A stretch of DNA of 64,000 nucleotides from assembly GCA_023421505.1 (NCBI GenBank), contig JAEZTJ010000078.1, positions 124,001-188,000 on the forward strand, in the 5' to 3' direction. This DNA is from Bacillota bacterium (GTDB lineage: Bacteria; Bacillota; Clostridia; Lachnospirales; Lachnospiraceae). Position 1 is the stretch's first letter; each line of letters starts with the position of its first letter. A model generated the notes under the pieces. The model was not told the DNA's origin, did not search any database, and saw only the letters and a program-made list of their open reading frames with translations. A program made the translations under genes and the position numbers. Of this stretch, positions 17,359 through 25,832 are shown piece by piece.

Positions 17359-19746
17359 TTAGACCTGCTGCCTAATTATACTGATTTTATATTCTCTATT
17401 CTTAACCATTCCGTTAAAGCTTCCAATCGGCTCGCCCACCGTTAGCTTTCCTTCCTTCTCAGACCAGCTAAGCTTCGTAATTGCATATTCTCCGCTCTCA
17501 TAGCGATAGCTGTTACCTTCATCCTCATAAAGCTCAAATTCTGCATCCATACCGGCATAGACACGTACTTCAATCGGTGCATCTGGTATTTCATCTACAT
17601 ACTGCATTACCTGTGTCATGGGAAGAATGCTTCCAGCCTTTACATAAAGGGGGATTTTATCAAGCGGAGCTTCCGCCCTAATTGACTGTCCTCCGTCGTA
17701 ATACTGAGTAGTCCAGAAATCATACCAGCCACAGCCTATAGGTAAATACACTTCTCTGGTTTTATCGGGAGATTTAATCGGCTTTGAATTTTTCTCATAA
17801 TACATAGGGACTGTAACCGGGCAAACCATGATATTGTCTCCAAATAAGAACTGGTCTGCGATTTCTCTCGCTCTTTTATCACCGGCAAAATCGAAGGCCA
17901 GCATGCGAAGCATTGTTGCATCCTTTCTCCATACATTTGCTGCCACAGAGTAGATATAAGGCATTAACTGATAACGCAAATGATTTATCTTTATAAGCGC
18001 ATCATAAAAAAGTTCCCCTTGATCGCCAAACTTCCATACCTCTCTCCTAAAATCTGTACCGTGACTTCTGAAAACAGGTAAAAAGCATCCATACTGAAAC
18101 CAGCGGGTAAAAAGCTCACGATAACCTAAATCCTCATAGCCATCCTCATATTCCCCATCCCAGAACCACTGAACACCCTTCTTCACAAAGAAAGCACCGA
18201 TATCCAGTGTCCAGTAAGGAATACCACTGGCACAGAAGTTAAGGCCCGCAGCTATCTGATCCTTTAAGACCTTCCAGCTTGCAGAAATATCCCCTGACCA
18301 TAGGATTGCACCATATCTTTGCTGACCGGTATAGCCGTTACGGGTAAGGTTGACAACACGTTTATCTTCTGTTACTTGTCTCTGTCCCTCATAGATCGCT
18401 CTTGCATGATACAGCCCGTAGGAGTTAGATAGCTGAGCAGGAATATACTGGCTGCAGGTGTCATAAAACTCATGATACATGGTACTTGGTTCCGGCTTAC
18501 CGATGTGGTTCCATTCCGGAGTAAAGGGTTCGCTTGAATCACACCACCAAGCATCAATTCCATGGCGGAATAAACCTTCGTAAGCCTGCTTCCAGTATAG
18601 CTTTCTGCCTTCCTCACGGTATGGATCATAGATACTGCTTGCCGGTAGTAGATACCCCTTTTCTTCGAATTCTTTATAATTATCACATTCCTTACTCATA
18701 TTCGGCCAGATCGAGATCATCAGATTAGCATGCTTCGCATGAAGCTCCTTCATCATGGCCTCAGGGTCTTTAAATCTCTCCTGGTCAAAGGTCTTCTGTC
18801 CCCAAAGCTCTCCCTCCCAGGAGCACCAGTCAAGGACAATACAATCAAGACCAATACTACGATCTCTGTATTCCTGTACTACCTCATTTAACTCCTGTGC
18901 CGTCTCATAGCGTTCCTGCGATTGCATAAATCCAAAAGCCCACTTAGGAAGCATAGCAGCTTTTCCGGTAAGATAACGGTAACCACGGATAATACCGTCT
19001 AAGTTCCCGCCATAGATAAAGTAAAAATCCATCTCCTCATCGGCCTCAGTATATAAGTAAGATCCGTACCTTGTATCATTAAAAATCATCGGACTATAGG
19101 TATCCATCAAAATACCGTAACCTATACTAGATACAACGAAAGGGATTGCTATCTTCTTATTCGCCTGATGCAGATACTGGGTCGTTCCGCGCAAATTCAA
19201 GGTTCCCTCTTCATTTTGACCAAGACCAAATAGCGCCTCATCCTCCTGCCAATTAAGATAAAGCCTCGTTCTATAAAGCTTCCGGTCAAATACCTTTGCA
19301 GCATCCTTAACAACTTCCTTGATACCATCCGGGGTTACAATGCGTTCTATCTTCGTATTTTCATCAACGACTGTTCTATAGGAATCAAATTCCTCTAAGG
19401 ACTTACTTTCATATTCCCGTTCAGCCAAAAGTAAATTTCCCTGATTGTCATAATATATCATAGAGGCAGAAGTCTTGTTTATTAATAAGCTCAATTTCTC
19501 AGTATTTAGTCTGATTTCAGTTTCTGTCTCTTCATAATTCCAATCGTTAATGTTGTCGCCATTTATAATAATTCCCGGCTTATTTTGTTCAGAAAATGTA
19601 TCTCTTTTGGTATATACTACTCGTATAATATCCTGAGATTTTGGTTCCAATTTAATCCTGCCATTATGAGAGCTTAAAATAAGTACATTATTCACTCGCT
19701 CTGCTTGAATAATTCTATTATCCGGTCTTTTATTTACTACTAACAT
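17359..19746 (-). CDS. GH31 alpha-glycosidase (alpha-xylosidase type)
   Basis: A 795-residue retaining GH31 enzyme. Domains in order are an N-terminal beta-sandwich with ALFGLGQNEEGTLNLRG (about 171-187), the catalytic barrel with LDCIVLDWCSW (300-310), the nucleophile in AWWCDSSEPF (Asp403), the acid/base region LWSGDISASW (about 481-490), and C-terminal beta-domains. The DSSEP nucleophile environment and FMQSQERY resemble alpha-xylosidases (YicI/XylS-like) more than alpha-glucosidases. There is no signal peptide, so it works on imported oligosaccharides. It lies between the URO-D gene and FucU. Alpha-glucosidase or another GH31 specificity cannot be excluded. Confidence 0.88.
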   Translation of the reverse strand: MLVVNKRPDNRIIQAERVNNVLILSSHNGRIKLEPKSQDIIRVVYTKRDTFSEQNKPGIIINGDNINDWNYEETETEIRLNTEKLSLLINKTSASMIYYDNQGNLLLAEREYESKSLEEFDSYRTVVDENTKIERIVTPDGIKEVVKDAAKVFDRKLYRTRLYLNWQEDEALFGLGQNEEGTLNLRGTTQYLHQANKKIAIPFVVSSIGYGILMDTYSPMIFNDTRYGSYLYTEADEEMDFYFIYGGNLDGIIRGYRYLTGKAAMLPKWAFGFMQSQERYETAQELNEVVQEYRDRSIGLDCIVLDWCSWEGELWGQKTFDQERFKDPEAMMKELHAKHANLMISIWPNMSKECDNYKEFEEKGYLLPASSIYDPYREEGRKLYWKQAYEGLFRHGIDAWWCDSSEPFTPEWNHIGKPEPSTMYHEFYDTCSQYIPAQLSNSYGLYHARAIYEGQRQVTEDKRVVNLTRNGYTGQQRYGAILWSGDISASWKVLKDQIAAGLNFCASGIPYWTLDIGAFFVKKGVQWFWDGEYEDGYEDLGYRELFTRWFQYGCFLPVFRSHGTDFRREVWKFGDQGELFYDALIKINHLRYQLMPYIYSVAANVWRKDATMLRMLAFDFAGDKRAREIADQFLFGDNIMVCPVTVPMYYEKNSKPIKSPDKTREVYLPIGCGWYDFWTTQYYDGGQSIRAEAPLDKIPLYVKAGSILPMTQVMQYVDEIPDAPIEVRVYAGMDAEFELYEDEGNSYRYESGEYAITKLSWSEKEGKLTVGEPIGSFNGMVKNREYKISIIRQQV

Positions 19747-19781
19747 TTTCTTCTCCTTACCAGTTGAGAAACAATCAGAAT

Positions 19782-19832
19782 AACAAGTACCTGGTCACTC
19801 AAAGCTTAATCGCTAGTGGCCAGTCACTTGTT
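19782..19832. other. Large imperfect hairpin between fucU and the GH31 gene
   Basis: Arms AACAAGTACCTGGTCACT and AGTGGCCAGTCACTTGTT pair as 7 bp, two mismatches, then 9 bp around a 15-base loop. There is no T-tract. It could be a processing or stability hairpin, an operator, or a weak attenuator. Confidence 0.55.
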
Positions 19833-19903
19833 ATTGTATGTCTTGTGTATCATAATTACTCATAATTACTATAAACGCTTTATGTCTTCTTTCATATGCC
19901 AGT

Positions 19904-20344
19904 TTATTCTACGACAACACCTTTTTGAAGCATTATATTGGCGTAGAGTGCTTTCTCACTAGTTGCAATGATGGCATAGGCTTTCTTTGCCTCTTCATAA
20001 AATGCAAATCGCTCTATATTCCCGACTGCCTTTGCTCCTCTATCGTCATACTTTGTAACGATTTCCTTATAGGTATCCCAGATTGGCGTCTCCACCGGAT
20101 CACCCGGTACAACTGCCATTAGGTTAACAGGATGCTCTGTGTAGGTATCAAGCGGGAATAATTTAAGAATTGCATCTAAGAGCTCCGGCACACCATGTCC
20201 GTCACAACGGATAACAATTGCATTCTTTCCCATAGCTTCTGCCGGAAAATTACCGTCAGATATAACCAGTCTGTCACTGTGACCCATTTCACAAAGTACC
20301 TTTAATAATTCCGGTGATAGTATTTGCGGAATTCCTTTTAACAT
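19904..20344 (-). CDS. fucU: L-fucose mutarotase (RbsD/FucU family)
   Basis: A 146-residue RbsD/FucU protein that interconverts alpha and beta anomers of L-fucose (or a related sugar) so that downstream enzymes can use it. The full family pattern is visible: MLKGIPQILSPELLKVL, the catalytic-region MGHSDRLVISDGNFPAE (20-36), VIRCDGHGVPELLDAIL, and a C-terminal RFAFYEEAKKAYAIIATSE. The gene starts directly after a family A leader. No fucose isomerase, kinase or aldolase is here, which fits an oxidative route through the neighbouring dehydrogenases. RbsD-like activity on ribose is less likely given the FucU-type sequence. Confidence 0.9.
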   Translation of the reverse strand: MLKGIPQILSPELLKVLCEMGHSDRLVISDGNFPAEAMGKNAIVIRCDGHGVPELLDAILKLFPLDTYTEHPVNLMAVVPGDPVETPIWDTYKEIVTKYDDRGAKAVGNIERFAFYEEAKKAYAIIATSEKALYANIMLQKGVVVE

Positions 20345-20396
20345 ATTTTACCCCATTCCTGCGCTGCTTATTTGGCTCGCTTGCGAGACTTGCGCA
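20345..20396 (-). repeat. Structured leader repeat family A, copy 2 (stem-3 part plus ribosome site)
   Basis: It fills exactly the space between the stop of the aldo/keto reductase gene (20397) and the fucU ATG (20344). On the minus strand it shows TGCGCA, the hairpin CTCGC-AA-GCGAG, AGCAGCGCAGGAATGGGG and then six bases before the ATG. Confidence 0.8.
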
Positions 20397-21404
20397 TCAC
20401 TTTGTTATCGTACCGTTTAGGTCCCATAGATCTTCCCAGCTCCTAGCTCCCTGCCACAGGAAAACCTGTCCCTTAATCAGACGGCAGTTCTTATCCACAC
20501 CTTTGATAACCGACATTTCTTCCTCTGTTAACGGGTCTTCGGTACAGCATTTTAGATTATTGATATACTGTGCTTCCTTTACGGAAAACGGTATCGGAAC
20601 CTGACCTCTTTGGACGGCCCATTTTAAACAGATGATTGCAGGATGTACTCCATGTGCTTTTGCTATCTCTTCAATCTCCGGAATCTGTGTATCTGCAATA
20701 TCCTCTGCAGTACGGTCTCTTTCCGGTCTTGAGGGGGAGCCAATCGGACAATATCCAATCGGAACAATCTGATGTGCCACAGCATAATCAAATAGCTCAG
20801 GCTGCTGGAAGCTAGGATGAAGCTCCATCTCAAGCGCAGCTGGCTTAATTTTACATAAGGGTAATACCGCTTCAAGCTTCGGGATTGTCATATTAGACAT
20901 ACCGATATGCTTAACAAGCCCCATTTCCACCAACTGTTCACACTGTCTCCAGGTATTCATAAATTCTTCTAGGCTAAAGGGTCTAGAATCAGGATTTCTG
21001 GAATCGCCGTCACAACCGGGCGCATGGTAATTCGGAAAGGGCCAATGAACAAAATATAAGTCGACATAGTTAAGCTGCAAATCCTTTAGGCTCTTCTTAC
21101 AAGAGGAAATAACCTCCCTATGCTGATCATTCCAAACCTTAGAGGTTACAAAAAGCTCCTCTCTGGTTACAACACCTTCATTAAGGACTCTCTTTAGAAC
21201 TTCACCGATCTTATCCTCATTCTGATAGACGGCAGCGCAGTCAATTAACCGGTAACCTGCTTTAATACTGCCATACACCGCTTCTGATATCTGTACGGCG
21301 TTATATTTATCCGATCCAAAGGTTCCGAGTCCCATCATTGGCATACTGACTCCGGTATAAAGCTTCACCTTCGGTACGGCACTACTATTCACTTTATCAC
21401 TCAT
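20397..21404 (-). CDS. Aldo/keto reductase
   Basis: A 335-residue NAD(P)H-dependent oxidoreductase of the aldo/keto reductase superfamily. The catalytic tetrad is visible: Asp and Tyr in IDCAAVYQNEDKIG, Lys in FVTSKVW and His in VHWPFP. The cofactor-binding C-terminal part includes ICLKWAVQRGQVPIPFSVK. I choose ATG 21404 because GGAG lies six bases upstream; an earlier ATG at 21416, right after the stop of the dehydrogenase gene, would lack a ribosome site. Co-occurrence with FucU and a zinc dehydrogenase suggests reduction or oxidation of a fucose-like aldose or a lactaldehyde-type product; the substrate is not determined. Confidence 0.9.
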   Translation of the reverse strand: MSDKVNSSAVPKVKLYTGVSMPMMGLGTFGSDKYNAVQISEAVYGSIKAGYRLIDCAAVYQNEDKIGEVLKRVLNEGVVTREELFVTSKVWNDQHREVISSCKKSLKDLQLNYVDLYFVHWPFPNYHAPGCDGDSRNPDSRPFSLEEFMNTWRQCEQLVEMGLVKHIGMSNMTIPKLEAVLPLCKIKPAALEMELHPSFQQPELFDYAVAHQIVPIGYCPIGSPSRPERDRTAEDIADTQIPEIEEIAKAHGVHPAIICLKWAVQRGQVPIPFSVKEAQYINNLKCCTEDPLTEEEMSVIKGVDKNCRLIKGQVFLWQGARSWEDLWDLNGTITK

Positions 21405-21416
21405 CATATTCTCCAT

Positions 21417-22493
21417 TCATCTTTCGTTCTGATCGCCGAATACTACTGCTACCTTACCGCAGTTACCCTCAGCCATCAGTGCATAAGCCTCACCGGCCTC
21501 AGCAAGATCATATTCGTCAGTAATCAAGTCCTCAGGATGAATGTTCCAACGAACCAGACGCTCAACTAGCTCTTCCATTCTCCATAAGCTGGTTACCCAG
21601 GAGCCATAGATTGTTTTCTGTCCATGAATAATATCAGGGCTGGGATTAAAGGTACAGGTACCGCCCTCTCCTACAAAGGCAATCTTACCCCATTCACGGG
21701 TTGCACGGATTGCCAGCTGTCTTCCTGCATCATTGGCACTTGCATCAATAGCACGCTCTACACCGCGTCCCCCGGTTGCTTCAAGAATTTGCTTTAAGGT
21801 ATCCTCACCCGGCTTAAATACCTGGTCTACTAAGCCAAGCTTCTTCGCAAGCTCGATACGTGTATCATTTACTTCTACGCCGATTAACTGGTTTGCGCCC
21901 ATGGCCTTCGCAAGCATTAAAGCTGCAAGGCCAACCGGACCAAGACCGGTTACTAATACAGCATCATTTCCGCAAACACCGATTTTCTCTATTGCTTCAT
22001 ATACAGTACCAAAGCCACAGGCAACCTGTGCACCATCTTTATAAGTAAGTTCATCCGGAAGTGCGATTAAATCCTTCTCATCCGCTAAGATATAAGGTGC
22101 CATACCGCCGTTTCTCTGCCAGCCATAAGCTGCACGATGAGGGCTTGAACAGGAGATATAATAGCCTCTGCGACAGTCATTACATACACCACAGCCGGAG
22201 ATGTGATAAATAATTACTCGATCGCCCTTCTTAAATCTTTTTAAGCCTTCGCCTTCCTCCACGATAACACCGCAGGGCTCATGTCCTGCAATCATACCTG
22301 GTGTATAGCCCTCCGGTCCTTTTCCCAAATGTTCTCTATAAATACAACGAATATCACTTCCGCAAATGGTAGTAGCTTTCGTCTTAACGAGTACCTGGCC
22401 ATGGCCCGGCTTCGGAATATCGAATTCCTTTATCTCTACCGTACTGTTACCTGGTAAAATTGCACCCTGCATTTTTCTATTTACAAGTTCCAT
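21417..22493 (-). CDS. Zinc-dependent medium-chain alcohol/polyol dehydrogenase
   Basis: A 358-residue medium-chain dehydrogenase. Catalytic zinc ligands are in TICGSD and GHEPCG. The structural-zinc loop reads GCGVCNDCRRGYYISC with four cysteines. The Rossmann motif is GLGPVGLAALMLA. I start it at 22493 (MELVNRKMQ), where GGAGG lies 7 bases upstream; the 17-residue extension is not family-like. It resembles L-threonine/sorbitol dehydrogenase relatives that oxidise sugar alcohols or aldoses with NAD(P). It lies immediately before the aldo/keto reductase gene in an operon with fucU, which suggests oxidation of fucose or an O-methyl sugar; that is inference. Confidence 0.9.
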   Translation of the reverse strand: MELVNRKMQGAILPGNSTVEIKEFDIPKPGHGQVLVKTKATTICGSDIRCIYREHLGKGPEGYTPGMIAGHEPCGVIVEEGEGLKRFKKGDRVIIYHISGCGVCNDCRRGYYISCSSPHRAAYGWQRNGGMAPYILADEKDLIALPDELTYKDGAQVACGFGTVYEAIEKIGVCGNDAVLVTGLGPVGLAALMLAKAMGANQLIGVEVNDTRIELAKKLGLVDQVFKPGEDTLKQILEATGGRGVERAIDASANDAGRQLAIRATREWGKIAFVGEGGTCTFNPSPDIIHGQKTIYGSWVTSLWRMEELVERLVRWNIHPEDLITDEYDLAEAGEAYALMAEGNCGKVAVVFGDQNER

Positions 22494-22689
22494 TGTATTT
22501 CCTCCTTCAATTAATCCAGTTAATAGTTTATCTTGACTTTTCATAACTTTATTATAGCAAATCTATATTTTAATATAATAGACATATGTGACATTCTCAT
22601 ACAATACATGTCGTGTTCTCGCATATTTCCATTGACGACTAATTCGTTCTTTGTTACGATAAAAGCATAGAATCAGTTTGCATAGTACA

Positions 22690-22785
22690 TGCAGGCCCAA
22701 AGCCTCGCATACGAGGCTTATAAAGAATAGCAAAAGACGCTATTCTTCAGGATTTATGCCCAAAAAGCATGGGCATCAGTATGAA
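22690..22785. repeat. Dispersed multi-hairpin repeat (family B, copy 2)
   Basis: Three consecutive hairpins: AGCCTCG-CATA-CGAGGCT, GAATAGC...GCTATTC and ATGCCC...GGGCAT. The segment 22723-22767 matches 5251-5294 in inverted orientation with few mismatches. It occupies most of the 22494-22889 gap between divergent genes, which otherwise holds only promoter DNA. Confidence 0.6.
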
Positions 22786-22889
22786 GAAAGAGCATCTTCA
22801 CACTTTGGAAGAACCTTATAATGATTGCTCATTCCTAGCTTCTTCATCACTATTTGAACCGCCGCTTAAGCGGTGGAATGGAGGTTAAT

Positions 22890-23780
22890 ATGAGAGTATC
22901 CTACAACGATTTGGATATTAAATTTACTATGGAAAACGTAAATTTCTATGCACTGCATATTGCCTGTGAGCGTTTTCTTCGATCAATTCCCAGTCATAGT
23001 CATAGTGATAACAGTTATGAAATTCATTATATTCCTTTTGGAAAAGGTAAGGTGAAAATTGATAGAGTCCTGTATCAGGTAATTCCCAATACTCTTTATG
23101 TGACAGGCCCTCATATCGAGCATGAGCAGATACCGGACAAAGAAGATCCTATGATAGAATACTGCATCTATCTAAAGCTTGATAAAAAGAATTATGATAA
23201 GAAAAAAGAAAAATTACAGTCTTATCTGGATATTTTTGAAAGCACAAAAATCTGGTTCGGACAAGACAACCAAAGCATTCATCCTTTGATGCAGCAGATT
23301 TTTTTAGAGCTTGAGAATAAATATACTGGATATCAAAAGCAGGTAGAAACACTGCTTCAACAGCTGGTAATACAACTAATCCGTAATTTTGAAAACAAAC
23401 AAAAATCACAGAAGCAATATAAACCTTCTGATTTGGCTTATAGTAAATATTTTATTATTGAGGAATACTTTCTTTTTGAATATAAGATGCTTTCCCTTGA
23501 GGATTTATCAAGTCGATTAGGCTTAAGTCCCAGACAAACAGAGCGTCTTTTGAAAAAGCATTACGGAAAAACCTTTCTGCAAAAGAAAGCGGAAGCCAGA
23601 ATGTCTGCTGCCTCCATTCTACTAATGGATCCAAATAAGCGCATCACCGAGATCGCTCTTGACCTTGGCTATTCTTCAGTTGAGCATTTTTCCAATGCGT
23701 TTGGACGCTATTATCATAAGTCAGCAAGGGATTACCGAAAATCTAATAGCATGCCCTTAACCCAGAATAATACACAGTAA
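22890..23780 (+). CDS. AraC-family transcriptional regulator with cupin sensor domain
   Basis: A 296-residue one-component regulator. The N-terminal half (to about 130) is an AraC-type cupin with SHSHSDNSYEIHYIPFGKG and PNTLYVTGPHIEHEQ, a likely effector-binding fold. The C-terminal domain has two helix-turn-helix motifs, with SLEDLSSRLGLSPRQTERLL and ITEIALDLGYSSVEHFSNAF. The start at 22890 follows ATGGAGG; the earlier ATG at 22854 lacks a site. It is divergent from the dehydrogenase/fucU/GH31 genes and is therefore their probable activator, responding to a sugar. The effector is unknown. Confidence 0.9.
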   Translation: MRVSYNDLDIKFTMENVNFYALHIACERFLRSIPSHSHSDNSYEIHYIPFGKGKVKIDRVLYQVIPNTLYVTGPHIEHEQIPDKEDPMIEYCIYLKLDKKNYDKKKEKLQSYLDIFESTKIWFGQDNQSIHPLMQQIFLELENKYTGYQKQVETLLQQLVIQLIRNFENKQKSQKQYKPSDLAYSKYFIIEEYFLFEYKMLSLEDLSSRLGLSPRQTERLLKKHYGKTFLQKKAEARMSAASILLMDPNKRITEIALDLGYSSVEHFSNAFGRYYHKSARDYRKSNSMPLTQNNTQ

Positions 23781-23828
23781 TCTGAATATAAAGCGTGTAA
23801 TGTCTTAAGCAAATTGAGTTATATTACT

Positions 23829-24482
23829 TTAATTTTGTTTATGCTTTCTCATCCTGCAGTTCTTCGCACTACAGGTACTGCAGTCATGCCCTGCGTGATT
23901 CATTCCTTCATCCTCTGTCAATACAAGCAGATACCCCATTGTTTTTACTGTTGTAAACATATAACCTCTAGTAACCCCAATACTTAACGGTTCCACTTCT
24001 TTGATCTGTTCCAGAATATCCTCTTGGATACTCATCGGAACATTAGAGGGTGCCTCCAGCCTCTTCGCAATGCCGAAATGTCTGGATAGGCATTCTTGTC
24101 TGATTACAGACTGTATATAATTATCCATTTGAAAGAGATAGGTATCTGCCATTGCATTGATTAGCATCCCCAAAACATAATCCCCCTTCGCAAAATAACT
24201 GCTGCCAAGCTCCGTTACTTCGTCTCCAATTGACATTAATACATAAATGACAGGCGTATGACAATCCCCTTTTGCATCGATCTGATTTGCTAATTCCTCT
24301 GATATTTTACCAAATTTATAAAAAGCCACTGGCTTCAGTTTCTTTAAAAACTCTGTCTCAACCTCATCATATTCGCTATTCAATTCTTCATAGACAGGAT
24401 TTTCCTTTTTACAGTCCATTAAAAAGAATACGTTATCCCTATCTAATTTAATATTAAATTCAGTCATTTTAAAAAAATCCAT
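23829..24482 (-). CDS. MetH activation-domain-like protein with Cys-rich tail
   Basis: A 217-residue soluble protein. It resembles the stand-alone proteins related to the B12-dependent methionine synthase activation domain that accompany corrinoid methyltransferases; in MetH that domain binds S-adenosylmethionine and drives reductive reactivation of cob(II)alamin. Visible parts are YVLMSIGDEVTELGSSYFAKG (about 80-100, MetH-like), LINAMADTYLFQMDNYIQSVI, and ISIGVT-like SIGVTRGYMF (about 170-180). The tail has HDCSTCSAKNC, with four closely spaced cysteines that could bind a metal or Fe-S cluster. It follows the corrinoid protein gene after a 440-base gap. A reactivation role is inferred. Confidence 0.7.
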   Translation of the reverse strand: MDFFKMTEFNIKLDRDNVFFLMDCKKENPVYEELNSEYDEVETEFLKKLKPVAFYKFGKISEELANQIDAKGDCHTPVIYVLMSIGDEVTELGSSYFAKGDYVLGMLINAMADTYLFQMDNYIQSVIRQECLSRHFGIAKRLEAPSNVPMSIQEDILEQIKEVEPLSIGVTRGYMFTTVKTMGYLLVLTEDEGMNHAGHDCSTCSAKNCRMRKHKQN

Positions 24483-24545
24483 CCTGCTGCATCCTCACCT
24501 TACTTCAATAAATCCACCGTATTAACGTCCATCTGCCACCAAAAA

Positions 24546-24600
24546 CTGCGAATTTGCGCAGCGCACAAATTTGCCGATTGAAAAATCTTTGATTTTTCAA
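24546..24600 (-). repeat. Structured repeat family A, copy 3 (5' half only)
   Basis: On the minus strand stem 1 is TTGAAAAATC-AAA-GATTTTTCAA and stem 2 uses AATTTGTGCGC / GCGCAAATT. The ribosome-site half is missing. It is part of the 24483-24921 gap, where two oppositely oriented copies face each other and nothing codes. Confidence 0.65.
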
Positions 24601-24793
24601 CCTAACTCCATATATTATCATAAGAATTAGGTAACAAATAATTTTTTATGGACGATTTATACCAATTATCGCAACTAAGTATAATGTAACTATATTGTAC
24701 CCGCTAGTATACGGATAAATGTATCATACATTTATTCTATCAGATATTTAGATATCAAACAACTGCACGAGAGGGTATTATCAACAGAAATAA

Positions 24794-24915
24794 GAGTGAA
24801 AGATTTTTCAAATCTTTCACTCGGCAAGTTTGTGTCTGCGCTGCACACACAAACTTGAGATGCGCATTGTCTCGCAAGCGAGCCAATAAGCAGCGCAGGA
24901 ATGGGGTAAAATATG
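24794..24915 (+). repeat. Structured repeat family A, copy 4 (full length, opposite orientation)
   Basis: Stem 1 is GAGTGAAAGAT / ATCTTTCACTC (24794-24804 with 24812-24822). Stem 2 is CAAGTTTGTGT / ACACAAACTTG (24825-24835 with 24847-24857). Stem 3 is CTCGC-AA-GCGAG (24871-24882) within TGCGC / GCGCA (24861-24865 with 24893-24897). AGGAATGGGG and an ATG at 24913 follow, but the reading after it is only antisense to the corrinoid gene. This copy is thus not a leader of a recognisable gene. Confidence 0.8.
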
Positions 24916-24921
24916 GAAGTA

Positions 24922-25563
24922 TTATCTTTTTTCCATTTTTGCATTTCTTGCCTTTTCAGCCGCCGTCGCTGCATCAGCTGTATAGATATCCGCACCAATC
25001 TGATTGCAGAAGCTTTGATTTACAGGGGCTCCTCCAACCATAACGATATATTTATCTCTGAGTCCTCTTACGTTAAGTTCATCAATAACCGTCTTCATAT
25101 TAGGCATCGTTGTTGTTAAAAGAGCCGACATACAGATAATATCTGCACCAACTTCTTCTGCCTTCTCGACAAAGGCTTCTGTATCAACATCAATACCGAT
25201 ATCATAAATCTCAAAGCCTGCCCCTTTTAACATCATAGAAACAAGATTCTTACCAATATCATGAAGATCGCCTTTTACCGTTCCAATCACCACTTTACCT
25301 AACGGCTCATTCCCTACCTCGATTAGCTTCGGCTCTAAAACCTCAAGCCCAGCATTCATTGCTCTGGCAGCAACTAGTACCTCTGGAACAAATACCTCAT
25401 TATTCTTAAATTTTTCACCAATGATCATCATACCAGAAAGTAATCCCTCGTTTAGAATAGCCTTAGGATCTAACCCTTCTTCGATTGCCTGCAAAACTAA
25501 TGTCTTAACATTCTTTGCCCGGCCCTTCTGCAAAAGCTCAGAAATTTCATTTATGATTGACAT
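24922..25563 (-). CDS. Corrinoid (B12-binding) protein of a methyltransferase system
   Basis: A 213-residue two-domain corrinoid protein (MtbC/MttC/MtaC type) that carries the methyl group on cobalt between methyltransferases. The N-terminal four-helix cap (1-85) contains GLLSGMMIIGEKF. The Rossmann B12-binding domain shows KGDLHDIGKN (97-106), where His101 of the DxHxxG motif is the lower cobalt ligand, and later ICMSALLTTTM and VGGAPVN. I choose ATG 25563, seven bases after GGGAGG, over an upstream TTG. It is divergent from the PocR-AraC regulator and precedes the MetH-activation-like gene. The methylated substrate is unknown; a methylated sugar is proposed from context. Confidence 0.9.
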   Translation of the reverse strand: MSIINEISELLQKGRAKNVKTLVLQAIEEGLDPKAILNEGLLSGMMIIGEKFKNNEVFVPEVLVAARAMNAGLEVLEPKLIEVGNEPLGKVVIGTVKGDLHDIGKNLVSMMLKGAGFEIYDIGIDVDTEAFVEKAEEVGADIICMSALLTTTMPNMKTVIDELNVRGLRDKYIVMVGGAPVNQSFCNQIGADIYTADAATAAEKARNAKMEKR

Positions 25564-25832
25564 AATAAGACCTCCCAATTATCTTTTGTAAATAATAAGC
25601 TTCTTTTCTTCTAGTATAGTGCTTCTGTCATATTATTTAGGTAAAATCTTTTGATACTATGTACTTATTTTACATATTATATGATATAATTGCATTACAA
25701 ACGGTAACAATTCGTACTGCAAGAATAGATAGACTCTATTTGCTAATATAGAATTACATCTTCGCACTTGAAGTTTTGACACTTTTGGACCCTCAAGGAG
25801 TACTCATATCAGTTAACTAAGGAGTATTTGCA

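Noticed and set aside
24913..25119. A 68-residue plus-strand ORF right after the full family A copy, with a good ribosome site
   Set aside because: It is entirely antisense to the corrinoid protein gene, has unusual composition and no family-like features; the ribosome site belongs to the repeat. I regard the ATG as incidental.
22494..25832. A cobalamin riboswitch before the corrinoid or dehydrogenase genes
   Set aside because: I looked for the conserved B12-box type sequence and saw none. The hairpins present belong to repeat families A and B.
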